Shown: positions 8,260 to 21,006 of the stretch, one piece after another
Position numbering within the stretch: the first letter of the stretch is position 1
Layout: each line of letters begins with the position of its first letter
Assembly: GCA_002309175.1 (NCBI GenBank)
Contig: DBWX01000011.1
Coordinates: 24,860-88,859 of the forward strand
DNA from: Ruminococcaceae bacterium UBA1227
GTDB taxonomy: Bacteria > Bacillota > Clostridia > Oscillospirales > Acutalibacteraceae
Reading direction: 5' to 3'
DNA length: 64,000 bases
Notes under the pieces: model-generated
The model's database searches: none
What the model saw: the letters and a program-made list of their open reading frames with translations, nothing else
What the model was told of the DNA's origin: nothing
Translations under genes and position numbers: made by a program

Positions 8260-9027
8260 ATGCTTCTTGTTATTGATGCGGGTAACACAAATGTCACAAT
8301 AGGTGTGTACAGAGAGGAAGAACTCCTCTTCGTGTCCCGACTGGCTACTGACCCGACAATGACTGAGGATCAGTTTGCAATAGCTCTGAGCAATCTCTTT
8401 AAATTAAACGGCATAGAGGGCGTAACCTTCAGGGGCGCAGTAATAAGCTCTGTTGTTCCCGAACTGACGAGGGCCATAAAGCGCGGAGCGCGTAAGGTCA
8501 CCGAGTCGGAGCCGATAGTCCTGGGCCCCGGTGTAAAGACCGGCCTCGACATCCGTATCGACAACCCGACGGAGCTCGGTGCAGACCTCGCGGCCACGGC
8601 TGTGGGCGCGCTCGGAAAGTATGAACTTCCGTGTATAATACTTGACCTCGGCACCGCGACGAAGGTCACGGTTTTAGGCGAGGACGGTGCCTTCCTCGGC
8701 TGCGCGATAGCTCCCGGTATGCTGATCTCCTTAAACGCCCTTGCGAAAGGCGCTTCGCAGCTTTCGAGCATCGCTCTCAAATCGCCTCGGGCGACAATCG
8801 GCACGAACACCGTTGAGTCCATGCGCGCAGGTCTTGTTCACGGCACCGCCGAAATGCTTGACGGACTCATAGACCGCATGAACAGAGAGCTTACGACGGA
8901 AGCCAAGACAATAGTCGCCACGGGCGGCCTCTGCACTGTTGTCGCAAAACACTGCAGACATGAAATGGTAATCGATCAGAACCTCCTCCTTGAGGGTCTG
9001 AGAAAAGTATATGAAAAGAACAATTAA
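8260..9027 (+). CDS. coaX: Type III pantothenate kinase
   Basis: CoaX phosphorylates pantothenate, the first step of coenzyme A synthesis. The 255-aa length is usual. The N-terminal phosphate-binding motif DAGNTNVTIGVY, the pantothenate-binding region GPGVKTGLDI with NPTELGADLAA, the LDLGTATK loop and a C-terminal ATGGL are all present. Type III enzymes need a monovalent cation and are not feedback-inhibited by CoA. AGGGGG lies upstream of the ATG. No other CoA genes adjoin it; the next gene overlaps its end only if a poor upstream start is used. Confidence 0.96.
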   Translation: MLLVIDAGNTNVTIGVYREEELLFVSRLATDPTMTEDQFAIALSNLFKLNGIEGVTFRGAVISSVVPELTRAIKRGARKVTESEPIVLGPGVKTGLDIRIDNPTELGADLAATAVGALGKYELPCIILDLGTATKVTVLGEDGAFLGCAIAPGMLISLNALAKGASQLSSIALKSPRATIGTNTVESMRAGLVHGTAEMLDGLIDRMNRELTTEAKTIVATGGLCTVVAKHCRHEMVIDQNLLLEGLRKVYEKNN

Positions 9028-9046
9028 AATTGGAGATGAGACTGAA

Positions 9047-9970
9047 ATGGCAGTAACAAAGACCGAATTCACCTACACATCATCAGTCGGCGACCTTGAA
9101 ATCCACGCTGTAAAGTGGATTCCCGAGAACGCGAAAGCTATCCTCAACATAACTCACGGTATGGCAGAATATATCGACCGTTATGAAGGCTTCGCGGAGT
9201 TCCTTGCGGCGAACGGTTATGCCGTATACGGCCACGACCACATCGGCCACGGCAAATCAATTTCCGACAAGTATAAGGCCGGCTACTTCGGCGAGAACAA
9301 TGCCGAAGGTACGGTATTTGTAGATGACAACAAACTCATTGTCGACATAGCAAAAGAGGAAAACCCGGGTCTTCCCGTATTCTTCTTCGGTCACTCAATG
9401 GGTTCCTTCGTAGCAAGAAAGTATATCGCTCTCTACGGTGAGGAACTCAAGGGCGCCGTTGTCTGCGGTACAGGCGGACCCAACCCCGCGGCAGGCATCG
9501 CAATCTTCCTTGCGGGCTTCCTCGGCAAAGTAAAGGGCGCACAGGCTGACGGCACATTCATTAACAATGTCGCTTTCGGTTCATACAACAACAAGACGGA
9601 TAAGAGAACTCCTTTTGACTGGCTCACAAAGGACGAGGCAATCGTTGACAAATACATCGCCGATCCTCTCTGCGGCTTCTGTTTCTCAAACAACGGCTTC
9701 AAAGATATGCTCGGCATGCTTAAGTTCATCAATTCCGCTGACTGTTACAACATGACTTCAAAGACTCTTCCCATCTTACTTGTTGCCGGTGCGGACGATC
9801 CCGTCGGTGAGTACGGCAAGGGTGTTGAAAAGGTCTTTGAGGCATACAAGGCAAACGGCAACCCGGTAGAGTGCAAACTCTATGAGGGCGACAGACATGA
9901 AATCTTAAACGAGTTCGACAAGGAGACCGTCATGAACGATATCCTTGCATGGCTTGACAAAAATGTCTAA
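9047..9970 (+). CDS. Alpha/beta hydrolase, monoglyceride lipase/lysophospholipase-like
   Basis: The 307-aa protein has the serine-hydrolase fold with ITHGMAEY (oxyanion region), GHDHIGHGKS, the nucleophile elbow GHSMGS (Ser117), then PILLVAGADDPVG with the acid and EGDRHEILNE with the His. This matches the lysophospholipase/monoacylglycerol lipase branch (Hydrolase_4). No signal peptide is present, so it is cytoplasmic. An ATG at 9011 would add 12 residues and overlap coaX; the ATG at 9047 follows GGAGATGAG and starts where homologues would. Its 3' end overlaps the next gene by eight bases. Confidence 0.85.
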   Translation: MAVTKTEFTYTSSVGDLEIHAVKWIPENAKAILNITHGMAEYIDRYEGFAEFLAANGYAVYGHDHIGHGKSISDKYKAGYFGENNAEGTVFVDDNKLIVDIAKEENPGLPVFFFGHSMGSFVARKYIALYGEELKGAVVCGTGGPNPAAGIAIFLAGFLGKVKGAQADGTFINNVAFGSYNNKTDKRTPFDWLTKDEAIVDKYIADPLCGFCFSNNGFKDMLGMLKFINSADCYNMTSKTLPILLVAGADDPVGEYGKGVEKVFEAYKANGNPVECKLYEGDRHEILNEFDKETVMNDILAWLDKNV

Positions 9971-10427
9971 ACAGGAAAAAGATATTCTTCTCAAGACGAA
10001 GCCCATGGGTTTCGACAAGAAGAAGACAATGGACTACATTGAAAAAATTCAGCTTGAGAATGAGGGCTTAAAGCGCCAGGTCCAGGACCTGAGCGCCAAG
10101 CAGAGTGCGCTTTTAAAGGAGAATGCCATGCTCCGCGCGCGCCTTGAAGTCGGTTCCGGTTTTGCAGCCGATATTCCCGCCCCGTCTCAGGATTCTGAAC
10201 CCGACCCCGAGCCCGATCTTCTTGACGGATACGGTGAACAGGTCAGCAAGCGCATTGTGACTGAAAACCTTTCAGACCTCGATGCCGACCCCATGTTCGA
10301 GATGCCGTATGAGACTGTCGGCAATTCGTCACACAACGTTGAAAAGCGTGACGGCAAGACCATAGTCACCTCAAAGAAGAATATCGAGAAACGCGGCGGA
10401 AAAACTTATATCAGCTCCAAGAAATAA
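9963..10427 (+). CDS. Coiled-coil protein of unknown function, DivIVA-like N-terminus
   Basis: This 154-aa protein has a predicted coiled coil at about residues 20-60 (YIEKIQLENEGLKRQVQDLS with following leucine/alanine heptads) preceded by GFDKKKTMDYI, a pattern reminiscent of DivIVA/GpsB-type proteins. A proline/acid linker follows (SEPDPEPDLLDG). The C-terminus holds two copies of a short basic unit, EKRDGKTIVTSKK and EKRGGKTYISSKK. The start is uncertain: an ATG at 9945 is also in frame, and neither has a clear ribosome site, so it may be coupled to the hydrolase. A strong terminator follows. Confidence 0.6.
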   Translation: MSKQEKDILLKTKPMGFDKKKTMDYIEKIQLENEGLKRQVQDLSAKQSALLKENAMLRARLEVGSGFAADIPAPSQDSEPDPEPDLLDGYGEQVSKRIVTENLSDLDADPMFEMPYETVGNSSHNVEKRDGKTIVTSKKNIEKRGGKTYISSKK

Positions 10428-10435
10428 TTGAAATG

Positions 10436-10470
10436 AAAAAGCCTCAGGATCAGTATCCTGAGGCTTTTTT
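10436..10470. terminator. Bidirectional terminator shared by coiled-coil gene and 6S-like RNA
   Basis: AAAAAGCCTCAGGAT (10436-10450), loop CAGT, ATCCTGAGGCTTTTT (10455-10469). Poly-A and poly-T flanks allow it to act on both strands. Confidence 0.93.
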
Positions 10471-10480
10471 GTTTTGTTAT

Positions 10481-10661
10481 CACCCGCCGAGCCGGGGTCC
10501 CGGAAATATTAACCTGCATATAGGCAGGTGGGTGCCCACTGTCCACTACCGTGCTCCCAACGTCCCGCAAAAGAAACGGGGAGGTCTGCACTCCATTTCC
10601 AAGTTAAGCTCCCTTTTAGTGTGTGTTGGGTTAGTATTCGGGAGAATCGAACCCGGCAGGC
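10481..10661 (-). ncRNA. ssrS: Probable 6S RNA (SsrS)
   Basis: No protein gene fits this stretch on either strand. On the minus strand the ends pair (CCTGCCGGG with CCCGGCTCGG). The middle has a long GC hairpin (GTG..CTCCC with GGGAGCAC around CCCG/CGGG), and the 3' side carries GGGCACCCACCTGC followed by TATATGCAGGT, a local hairpin next to a large bubble. This closing stem, bubble and terminal hairpin layout, and the CACCCACC element, are what I associate with Bacillota 6S RNA, which binds sigma-A RNA polymerase. It lies just after the DUF1292 gene and ends at the shared terminator. A covariance search is needed to confirm it. Ends are approximate. Confidence 0.55.
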
Positions 10662-10669
10662 TTTTTCGC

Positions 10670-10984
10670 TTATTCTTCGTCCTCTCCGACCAGGAAAGGA
10701 TATTTCTTCTTTATGCGCTCGAACATGATGTCACCGATTTCGAAGAGCTCCTCCTCATCCTCAATCTGCTGAAGATAAGTTTCGCCGTCTTCTTCTATAA
10801 CTTCAAGAACAAAGAGTTCGTCATCTCCGTCGAGAATCTCCTCGTCATCACCGTAGACGGGGAGGAGGGCGACATAGTGTTTTCCGCCGTCAGACTCTAT
10901 GCGGTCGAGTTCCTCAAACATGTGCTCGACACCGTCGTCATCAGTTACCGTAATGATATCGGGATTGTATTCCTGTTCTGTCAT
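10670..10984 (-). CDS. DUF1292 family protein, YrzB-like
   Basis: The 104-aa protein is strongly acidic, with the family pattern IITVTDDDGVEHMFEELD near the start and ELFVLEVIEEDGETYLQQIEDEEE in the second half. Members occur across Bacillota, often near alaS/ruvX (yrzB), but have no established function. Here those neighbours are absent. GGAAGTGAG precedes the ATG and a near-consensus promoter lies at 11018-11046. The probable 6S RNA follows directly on the same strand. Confidence 0.85.
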   Translation of the reverse strand: MTEQEYNPDIITVTDDDGVEHMFEELDRIESDGGKHYVALLPVYGDDEEILDGDDELFVLEVIEEDGETYLQQIEDEEELFEIGDIMFERIKKKYPFLVGEDEE

Positions 10985-11017
10985 AAGCTCACTTCCAATC
11001 GTGTTTTAGCTACCTTT

Positions 11018-11046
11018 ATTTTACTGATACAGTGGCAAAATGTCAA
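11018..11046 (-). promoter_or_regulatory. Promoter of the DUF1292 gene
   Basis: Minus-strand TTGACA (11046-11041) and TAAAAT (11023-11018) are separated by exactly 17 bases, and the gene starts about 27 bases after the predicted transcription start. Confidence 0.75.
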
Positions 11047-11094
11047 ATTGACGCGCCCGTTTTAAGAGTGGTAAAAAAAGGCGGTTTATGGTAA

Positions 11095-13125
<2,031 letters not shown>

Positions 13126-13137
13126 AGGAGGAAAACC

Positions 13138-14523
13138 ATGGGAAAGACACAGGTAACAGTCCGCAAACTGAATGCGCCGCATCAGACGGAGAGTATGACG
13201 AAGTACCTGCCGCTGTCTGATGAACAGGTGGCTGAGATCAAAACTGCCGTAAAAGAGATTTTCGATGCAAACGGCGGAGCTTCCATGCTTAAAAAGAGCA
13301 GGGATGTCTTTATCAAGCCGAACGGTATTGACGGAAAAGCCTACTGCTACACGAGACCCGAGCTCATTGAGGCGGTAATCGAGTACTGGAAGGCAAACGG
13401 CGCCCGTGACATCTATCTTTTTGAAGATTCAACCCAAAGCAACTACACGCGCATAGTTTATGAGGTAACCGGTTACGCTAAAGTGTGTAAGCGAACCGGC
13501 GCAAAACCCGTTTTTCTTGACGAGGGAAAGATGAAGATTCTTGAGTTCAAGGGCCGCGACGACTATATGAACAACAAGTTCGCGATGCCGGAGTTTGTCA
13601 TCAAGAACCTCATCGAAGGCAGGGATGACAATCTCTACATAAGCCTGCCGAAGCTGAAGACACACTCCATGGCGGGTGTGACACTCGGAGTCAAGAACCA
13701 GTGGGCGTTTCCGAAACAGTTTGACCGCAGACCCGATCACAACTACAACCTGCCGTATAAACTTATTGACGTCCTTTCATACGTGAGACCTGATTTTACT
13801 ATAATCGAGGGCGTGGAAGGCACTATCTACGGCCACTATCCCGTAACATCACTGGCAGACAAATGTGTCCTGCCTCTCGGCGTGCTTGTCGCGGGCAAAA
13901 ATGTTGTTGCGACGGACATGGTGGGAGCCGCAATATTCGGTCTGGGTCTTGAGGATGTTCCTCATCTTAAACTTGCTGTTGAGAAGGGCTATTCCGAAGG
14001 TGTGACGTCTCTTGACGACATTGATATTATCGGTGACATGTCACCTTATACGACCAAGTATCCGACGGATCTCTATGACGCCTTCCCGGACGATGTAAAA
14101 ATCATCGAAGGAAAGACCATGACATGCAAGGAGGGCTGCAAGAATAACCCGCTGACCCTGCTTCAGGTAATGTACAATGACTTCGGAGGAAAAGGCGGCT
14201 GGACAATGGTTATCGGCAAGGGCCATGACACTGCCGAGATAGATGCCATAAAGGGAAAGGTTCTCGTAGTCGGCCACTGTGCCATTGAAGAGGTCGGTGA
14301 CAGGCTCGTGGAGCGGCTCGGAAAGAAGAATGTCTTCTTCAGCGGAGAGTGTAATGACCTCGCCGCATCCGCAGCGGCCATGTTCTACCTCATGAAGGTC
14401 AATCCGCTGGTCTTTGTACCCGTTCCGACACTCACTTCGCTTCGCTGTCTTGCGCTCGCGAAACTTCACGGAACAACGGCAAACGTGCCGTCAATTCTTT
14501 CAAACAGAATAAAGACCGTTTAA
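13138..14523 (+). CDS. DUF362 domain protein
   Basis: The 461-aa cytoplasmic protein has the DUF362 core: FIKPNGIDGK, EYWKANGARDIYLFEDST, LISLPKLKTHSMAGVTLGVKN and VLVAGKNVVATDMVGAAIFG. The SLPKLKTH and GVKN motifs are typical. Many DUF362 proteins carry a ferredoxin-type cluster domain; this one does not, though CKEGC occurs at about residue 325. The role is unknown, and proposed metal or cofactor functions of the family are not shown here. AGAGGAGG precedes the ATG and the gene follows ligA by 12 bases. A terminator follows. Confidence 0.82.
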   Translation: MGKTQVTVRKLNAPHQTESMTKYLPLSDEQVAEIKTAVKEIFDANGGASMLKKSRDVFIKPNGIDGKAYCYTRPELIEAVIEYWKANGARDIYLFEDSTQSNYTRIVYEVTGYAKVCKRTGAKPVFLDEGKMKILEFKGRDDYMNNKFAMPEFVIKNLIEGRDDNLYISLPKLKTHSMAGVTLGVKNQWAFPKQFDRRPDHNYNLPYKLIDVLSYVRPDFTIIEGVEGTIYGHYPVTSLADKCVLPLGVLVAGKNVVATDMVGAAIFGLGLEDVPHLKLAVEKGYSEGVTSLDDIDIIGDMSPYTTKYPTDLYDAFPDDVKIIEGKTMTCKEGCKNNPLTLLQVMYNDFGGKGGWTMVIGKGHDTAEIDAIKGKVLVVGHCAIEEVGDRLVERLGKKNVFFSGECNDLAASAAAMFYLMKVNPLVFVPVPTLTSLRCLALAKLHGTTANVPSILSNRIKTV

Positions 14524-14531
14524 GACAAAAT

Positions 14532-14570
14532 AAAAACCGCTCATCGGGAAACCGATGAGCGGTTGTTTTT
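14532..14570. terminator. Convergent terminator between DUF362 gene and prs-like gene
   Basis: AAAAACCGCTCATCGG, loop GAAA, CCGATGAGCGGTTGTTTTT. It serves the + gene and, through its A-run, probably the minus-strand prs-like gene as well. Confidence 0.9.
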
Positions 14571-14574
14571 ATGT

Positions 14575-15810
14575 TCAGATGTCGATTTTCATCTGTGCGC
14601 CGGCCTTGTTTTCGCGCTGTGCGTTGTGCTTCTCGAGGAGGTTGTGGATTTTCTCCTGGGGATTTAAAAGGCCGGAGATGGAAATGTCGTGGTTGATTGT
14701 GTCGATGATAAGAGCAATGTACTTGGACATCTCAACTTCGGTGTACCACTCGCGTTCCTTGAGTTCGGGGGTCCTGTAGACGAGGTTTGTTGTCAGGACC
14801 TTCTCTATGTTGCCGCGTCTGTGGGCTTCATCGAAAATGTCGAGGCCGTTGCAGAAAAGGCCGAAGCAGGTGCAGACATAGATACGGTTTGCGCCGAGGC
14901 CTTTAAGCTTTTCTGCAACCTCAAGCATCGACTCGCCTGAGGAGATCATATCGTCGACGACGATTATGTCCTTGCCCGCGACGTTCGTGCCCAGAAATTC
15001 GTGGGCAAGAATCGGGTTGCGTCCGTCGACGATTCTTGTGTAGTCGCGGCGCTTGTAGAACATGCCGAGTTCAACACCGAGTACTGTCGCATAGTGGATG
15101 GCACGGCCCATACCGCCTTCATCCGGGGATACGACCATCATGTTCTCGGGGTCGAAGTTTATGTCGGGTGAGCTCTTTATGAGAGCCTTGATCATCTGGT
15201 AAATGGGGGAGATGTTTTCAAAACCGTTTATGGGGATGGAGTTCTGTACTCTCGGGTCATGCGCGTCGAAGGTGATGATACTGTCAACGCCCATTGAGAC
15301 GAGTTCCTGAAGTGCCATTGCGCAGTCGAGGGACTCACGGGATGCGCGCTTGTGCTGTCTGCCCTCGTAGAGCATGGGCATTACAACGGTTATGCGGTGA
15401 GCCTTGCCGCCGATTGCATTTATTACGCGTTTCAGGTTGGCAAAGTGGTCGTCCGGGCTCATCGGTACGTCCATGCCGTACATCTTGTAGGTGACACCGT
15501 AGTTGAAAACGTCAACGAGAATGAAGATGTCATAACCGCGCACCGTGTGGTTGATAACGGCCTTGCTTTCGCCTGAACCGAAGCGGGGACATGCATAGTT
15601 GATGAGGTATGAATCCTCGGCATAGCCTTCAATGTTGAGCGGCGAGTTTTTCATCGTGAGGTTTTCGGAACGCCATTTTACGATGTAGCTGTCGATTTTC
15701 GCAGCGAGCTCTTCGCATCCGGGAAGAGCAATAATTCCGAGTTTTCCGTAGGGAATTTTGGTAAATTCCGAGCTTTCAGGCAGGTCGAAAGCGGAAACAT
15801 CGTTTATCAT
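14575..15810 (-). CDS. prs: Ribose-phosphate pyrophosphokinase, long form
   Basis: PRPP synthetase makes the ribose donor for purine, pyrimidine, His and NAD synthesis. The 411-aa protein is about 90 residues longer than the common 315-aa enzyme. It retains the core: RQHKRASRESL (ATP-binding flap), DAHDPRVQN, VVSPDEGGMGRA and the PRPP loop DIIVVDDMISSGESM. The extra length is mostly an N-terminal lead-in of about 70 residues and a C-terminal tail after LIIDTINHDISISGL. Long forms occur in Clostridia, sometimes beside a classical one; whether this is the main enzyme cannot be told here. It is transcribed alone, opposite to its neighbours. Confidence 0.88.
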   Translation of the reverse strand: MINDVSAFDLPESSEFTKIPYGKLGIIALPGCEELAAKIDSYIVKWRSENLTMKNSPLNIEGYAEDSYLINYACPRFGSGESKAVINHTVRGYDIFILVDVFNYGVTYKMYGMDVPMSPDDHFANLKRVINAIGGKAHRITVVMPMLYEGRQHKRASRESLDCAMALQELVSMGVDSIITFDAHDPRVQNSIPINGFENISPIYQMIKALIKSSPDINFDPENMMVVSPDEGGMGRAIHYATVLGVELGMFYKRRDYTRIVDGRNPILAHEFLGTNVAGKDIIVVDDMISSGESMLEVAEKLKGLGANRIYVCTCFGLFCNGLDIFDEAHRRGNIEKVLTTNLVYRTPELKEREWYTEVEMSKYIALIIDTINHDISISGLLNPQEKIHNLLEKHNAQRENKAGAQMKIDI

Positions 15811-15992
15811 AAGTAATCTAACCCCCGTCTATTTTTTAACAAACAATTATACACAAAGATTTTAACATAACTTACAGAAGGTGACAACGGAAAAAAGCAA
15901 CAAAAAAAACAGGTTTGAGAGCGAAAAAATATGCAATTCAAAATACGTCAAAAAGATAACAAGGAATTGGCCTTTTTTTGCCCTTCACTTTG

Positions 15993-16021
15993 TTGAATTA
16001 GCCAAAATTTGTTGTTATAAT
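15993..16021 (+). promoter_or_regulatory. Promoter of the V-type ATPase operon
   Basis: TTGAAT (15993-15998) and a perfect TATAAT (16016-16021) are separated by 17 bases. The rest of the 280-base gap between prs and the operon is AT-rich with no other feature seen. Confidence 0.75.
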
Positions 16022-16090
16022 ATCTAAGTTAATACATGCGTGTATATTATTGCGCGCAAAACTTATTAAAAGAAAGGGTGATATGGAGGA

Positions 16091-16402
16091 ATGGCTTCAG
16101 AAATGATTAACAGGGTCCTTGACGCAGAGAAAACGGCTGCCGACAAGGAGACGGCCGCACGCGCAAAGGCTGCTGACATAGTAAAGGCTGCGGAAGCGGA
16201 GGCCAAGGCTGCTGCTGAAGCCGGAAAGGTTGCTGCAGCAAAGGAGAAAGAGCAGATTATCGCTCAGGCACAGAAGAAGGCAGATGAAATCTATGCCGAC
16301 GCGCATGCTCAGGCTGTTCAGAAGAACGAAGCTCTCATCAAGAAGAGCGAGGAGAAGATGGACGAGTCTATCGCAGCCGTAATTAAGCACATTATCCCAT
16401 AA
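16091..16402 (+). CDS. ntpF: V-type ATPase subunit H (peripheral stalk)
   Basis: The 103-aa protein is almost wholly an Ala/Lys/Glu coiled coil with heptad spacing (AARAKAADIVKAAEAEAKAAAE). This is usual for the subunit H/G that pairs with subunit E to form the peripheral stalk tying the catalytic head to the membrane. It opens the operon, in the same order as Enterococcus hirae ntpFIKECGABD. TGGAGGA directly precedes the ATG. Confidence 0.88.
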   Translation: MASEMINRVLDAEKTAADKETAARAKAADIVKAAEAEAKAAAEAGKVAAAKEKEQIIAQAQKKADEIYADAHAQAVQKNEALIKKSEEKMDESIAAVIKHIIP

Positions 16403-16444
16403 ACGCATTGGGAGACATTTTTTAAGTAAGGAGGTGTATCTTGA

Positions 16445-19005
<2,561 letters not shown>

Positions 19006-19051
19006 TTATACACAGTTGACTTTTAACAATCGTTGATTAGGAGGTTTATTA

Positions 19052-19642
19052 ATGGCAGGGTTAGATAAAATCATTGAAAGAATTGCACAAGACTCTGCTG
19101 CAAAATGTGACGGTATCATCTTCGATGCTCAGTCTGAAGCCGCGAAGATAAAGGATGCCGCTGCACAGATGGCCGAAAATGACAAGGCGGCGACCATAGA
19201 AGCTGCCAACAAGGAAGCGAAAGCCCTTGTTGACATGGCTGAGTCGGGCGCCGAACTCGAAGGCAAGAAACTTCTTCTCGCCACAAGAGTTGAAATCATT
19301 GAGAAGGCCATTGACGTAGCCTCCAAAAAATTGGGTTCAATGCCCGATGATGAGTATTTTGCAGCACTCTATGCTCTCGTAAAGAAATATGCGCAGAGCG
19401 GAGAGGGTACGATGCTTCTTTCAGAGAGAGACCTGGGACGTCTTCCCAAGGACTTTGAAAAGAAAATCAATGCCGACCTTGAAAAGGGCAACAAGATTGT
19501 CGTCTCCAAGGATCCGGCGAATATCTCTGACGGCTTTATTCTCGTTTACGGAGATATTGAAATCAACTGCAGCTTTGAGGCTCTCATTGAAGATTCAAGA
19601 GATGCCATCAAAGATGAACTCAACAGCATAATTTTTGCCTAA
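19052..19642 (+). CDS. ntpE: V-type ATPase subunit E (peripheral stalk)
   Basis: The 196-aa protein has an N-terminal coiled coil (CDGIIFDAQSEAAKIKDAAA) and a globular C-terminal domain with IVVSKDPANISDGFILVYGDIEINCSFEALIE, the E-subunit signature. It forms the stalk heterodimer with NtpF. GGAGG lies before the ATG, after a 46-base gap. Confidence 0.93.
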   Translation: MAGLDKIIERIAQDSAAKCDGIIFDAQSEAAKIKDAAAQMAENDKAATIEAANKEAKALVDMAESGAELEGKKLLLATRVEIIEKAIDVASKKLGSMPDDEYFAALYALVKKYAQSGEGTMLLSERDLGRLPKDFEKKINADLEKGNKIVVSKDPANISDGFILVYGDIEINCSFEALIEDSRDAIKDELNSIIFA

Positions 19643-19672
19643 ATCACATTATTGCAAAAGGAGGACGCGAGT

Positions 19673-20647
19673 ATGAATCGCGAATATGATTACACTTATG
19701 CAGTAGCGCGTGTGAGGGCAAATGAGCTGTCACTTTTAAGTGCGGCCGACATAGAGCAGCTTATTGTTGCCGGTGATTACAAGACCACCATGCACAAGCT
19801 CTCCGACTCCGGCTGGGGCGAGATAAAGGACATCTACGACTATGCGGGTTATCTCGAAAATTACTTCGCAAAGACGTGGAACTTCCTCGTAGAGATCATG
19901 GGCGATATCCATGAACTCGATCTGCTTCTCATCAAGAATGACATGCAGAACCTCAAAGCGGCACTTAAGAGTATTGTATCTCGGCATGACGCGAAAGATT
20001 TATACGTCCAGTCCACTGTGTATGACACACAGGAAATCGTAAAGGCAGTCGATGAGCGTTCATTCAAAGATCTGCCGGACTTCATGCAGAAGCCCGCAGA
20101 GGAGGCATATGAAGTGCTTACCGCGACCGCAAACGGTCAGCTCGCGGACGCTATAATCGACAAGGCCACACTTGAGAGAATCAAGTATCTCGGCGTGAAG
20201 TCCGGCAGCCCGGTTCTCGCGGAACTCGCAGAGCGTATGTGCGCAACAGCGAACATAAAGATCGCTCTCCGCTGCGCGAATACCGGCAAGTCCAAGGACT
20301 TTGTTGAGCGTTCTCTCTGTGAATGTGACACCATTGCAAAACACAAACTCGTAGAGACCTCTCTCGAGGGCGTGGACGCGGTTTTGAACTATCTCAATGA
20401 TACTTCCTATGCCGTAGCAGGCGAGAAGTTCAAAGAGAGCACATCCGTGTTTGAAAAGTGGTGCGACGACATTCTCATGGAATGCGTAAACGAGGCTCGT
20501 TACACGGCTTTCGGCATTGACCCGATAGTTGCTTACTACGTAGCCCGTGACGCAGAGATCAAAACAGTTCGTATAATTCTTTCAGCCAAGATTAACAATC
20601 TTCCCGCAGATGTTATCAGAGAGAGGGTGAGAGCGCTTTATGTATAA
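19673..20647 (+). CDS. ntpC: V-type ATPase subunit C (rotor-stalk connector)
   Basis: Subunit C/d (324 aa) couples the central stalk to the K ring. Typical patterns are YAVARVRANELSLLSAADIEQLI at the N-terminus, LLIKNDMQNLKAALKSI, and a C-terminal EIKTVRIILSAKINNLPADVIRERVRALYV. The ATG at 19673 follows AAAGGAGGACG; an in-frame TTG at 19652 would start before that ribosome site and is rejected. Its last eight bases overlap ntpG. Confidence 0.94.
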   Translation: MNREYDYTYAVARVRANELSLLSAADIEQLIVAGDYKTTMHKLSDSGWGEIKDIYDYAGYLENYFAKTWNFLVEIMGDIHELDLLLIKNDMQNLKAALKSIVSRHDAKDLYVQSTVYDTQEIVKAVDERSFKDLPDFMQKPAEEAYEVLTATANGQLADAIIDKATLERIKYLGVKSGSPVLAELAERMCATANIKIALRCANTGKSKDFVERSLCECDTIAKHKLVETSLEGVDAVLNYLNDTSYAVAGEKFKESTSVFEKWCDDILMECVNEARYTAFGIDPIVAYYVARDAEIKTVRIILSAKINNLPADVIRERVRALYV

Positions 20648-20957
20648 AATTGCTGCAATAGGCGAGAAGTCAAGCATCTACGGCTTTGCTTCAATAGGCC
20701 TTGAAATCTATCCCATCGAAGAGCCGCAGGCTGCCATTCATCAGATCAGAAGAATGGTCGAAGGCGGATATGCAGTTATTTTCATCACTGAAGAACTTGC
20801 AACTTCGATAGAAAGCGAACTCGACCGTTATCGTGAATTGCCCACACCGGCAATCATTCCCATTCCGGGCATCCAGGGAAATACAGGTCTTGGTATGAGA
20901 AACGTCAGCAAGTCTGTTGAACAGGCAGTTGGCTCAGATATACTTTCAGACGCGTAA
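20640..20957 (+). CDS. ntpG: V-type ATPase subunit F (central stalk)
   Basis: The 105-aa protein has the CheY-like F-subunit fold: MYKIAAIGEKSSIYGFASIG, then VIFITEELATSIESEL and PIPGIQGNTGLGMRNVSKSVEQAVG. It joins subunit D in the central rotor shaft. Its start overlaps ntpC. Confidence 0.94.
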   Translation: MYKIAAIGEKSSIYGFASIGLEIYPIEEPQAAIHQIRRMVEGGYAVIFITEELATSIESELDRYRELPTPAIIPIPGIQGNTGLGMRNVSKSVEQAVGSDILSDA

Positions 20958-21006
20958 CGCGTATTTCAAAATTCAGCCGTAAACAGAAAGGGCAAGTGAT
21001 AGAATT

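Noticed and set aside
10575..10625. Possible 5S rRNA piece (CCATTTCCAAGTTAAGCTCCC-like text on +)
   Set aside because: Only a short stretch resembles 5S; the rest of the 5S fold and any 16S/23S neighbour is missing. The 6S interpretation on the other strand explains the paired ends and terminator better.
10433..11065. Long + strand frame across the 6S-like RNA and DUF1292 gene
   Set aside because: It is a shadow: the minus-strand DUF1292 protein has a family pattern, promoter and ribosome site, and the + frame has none of these.
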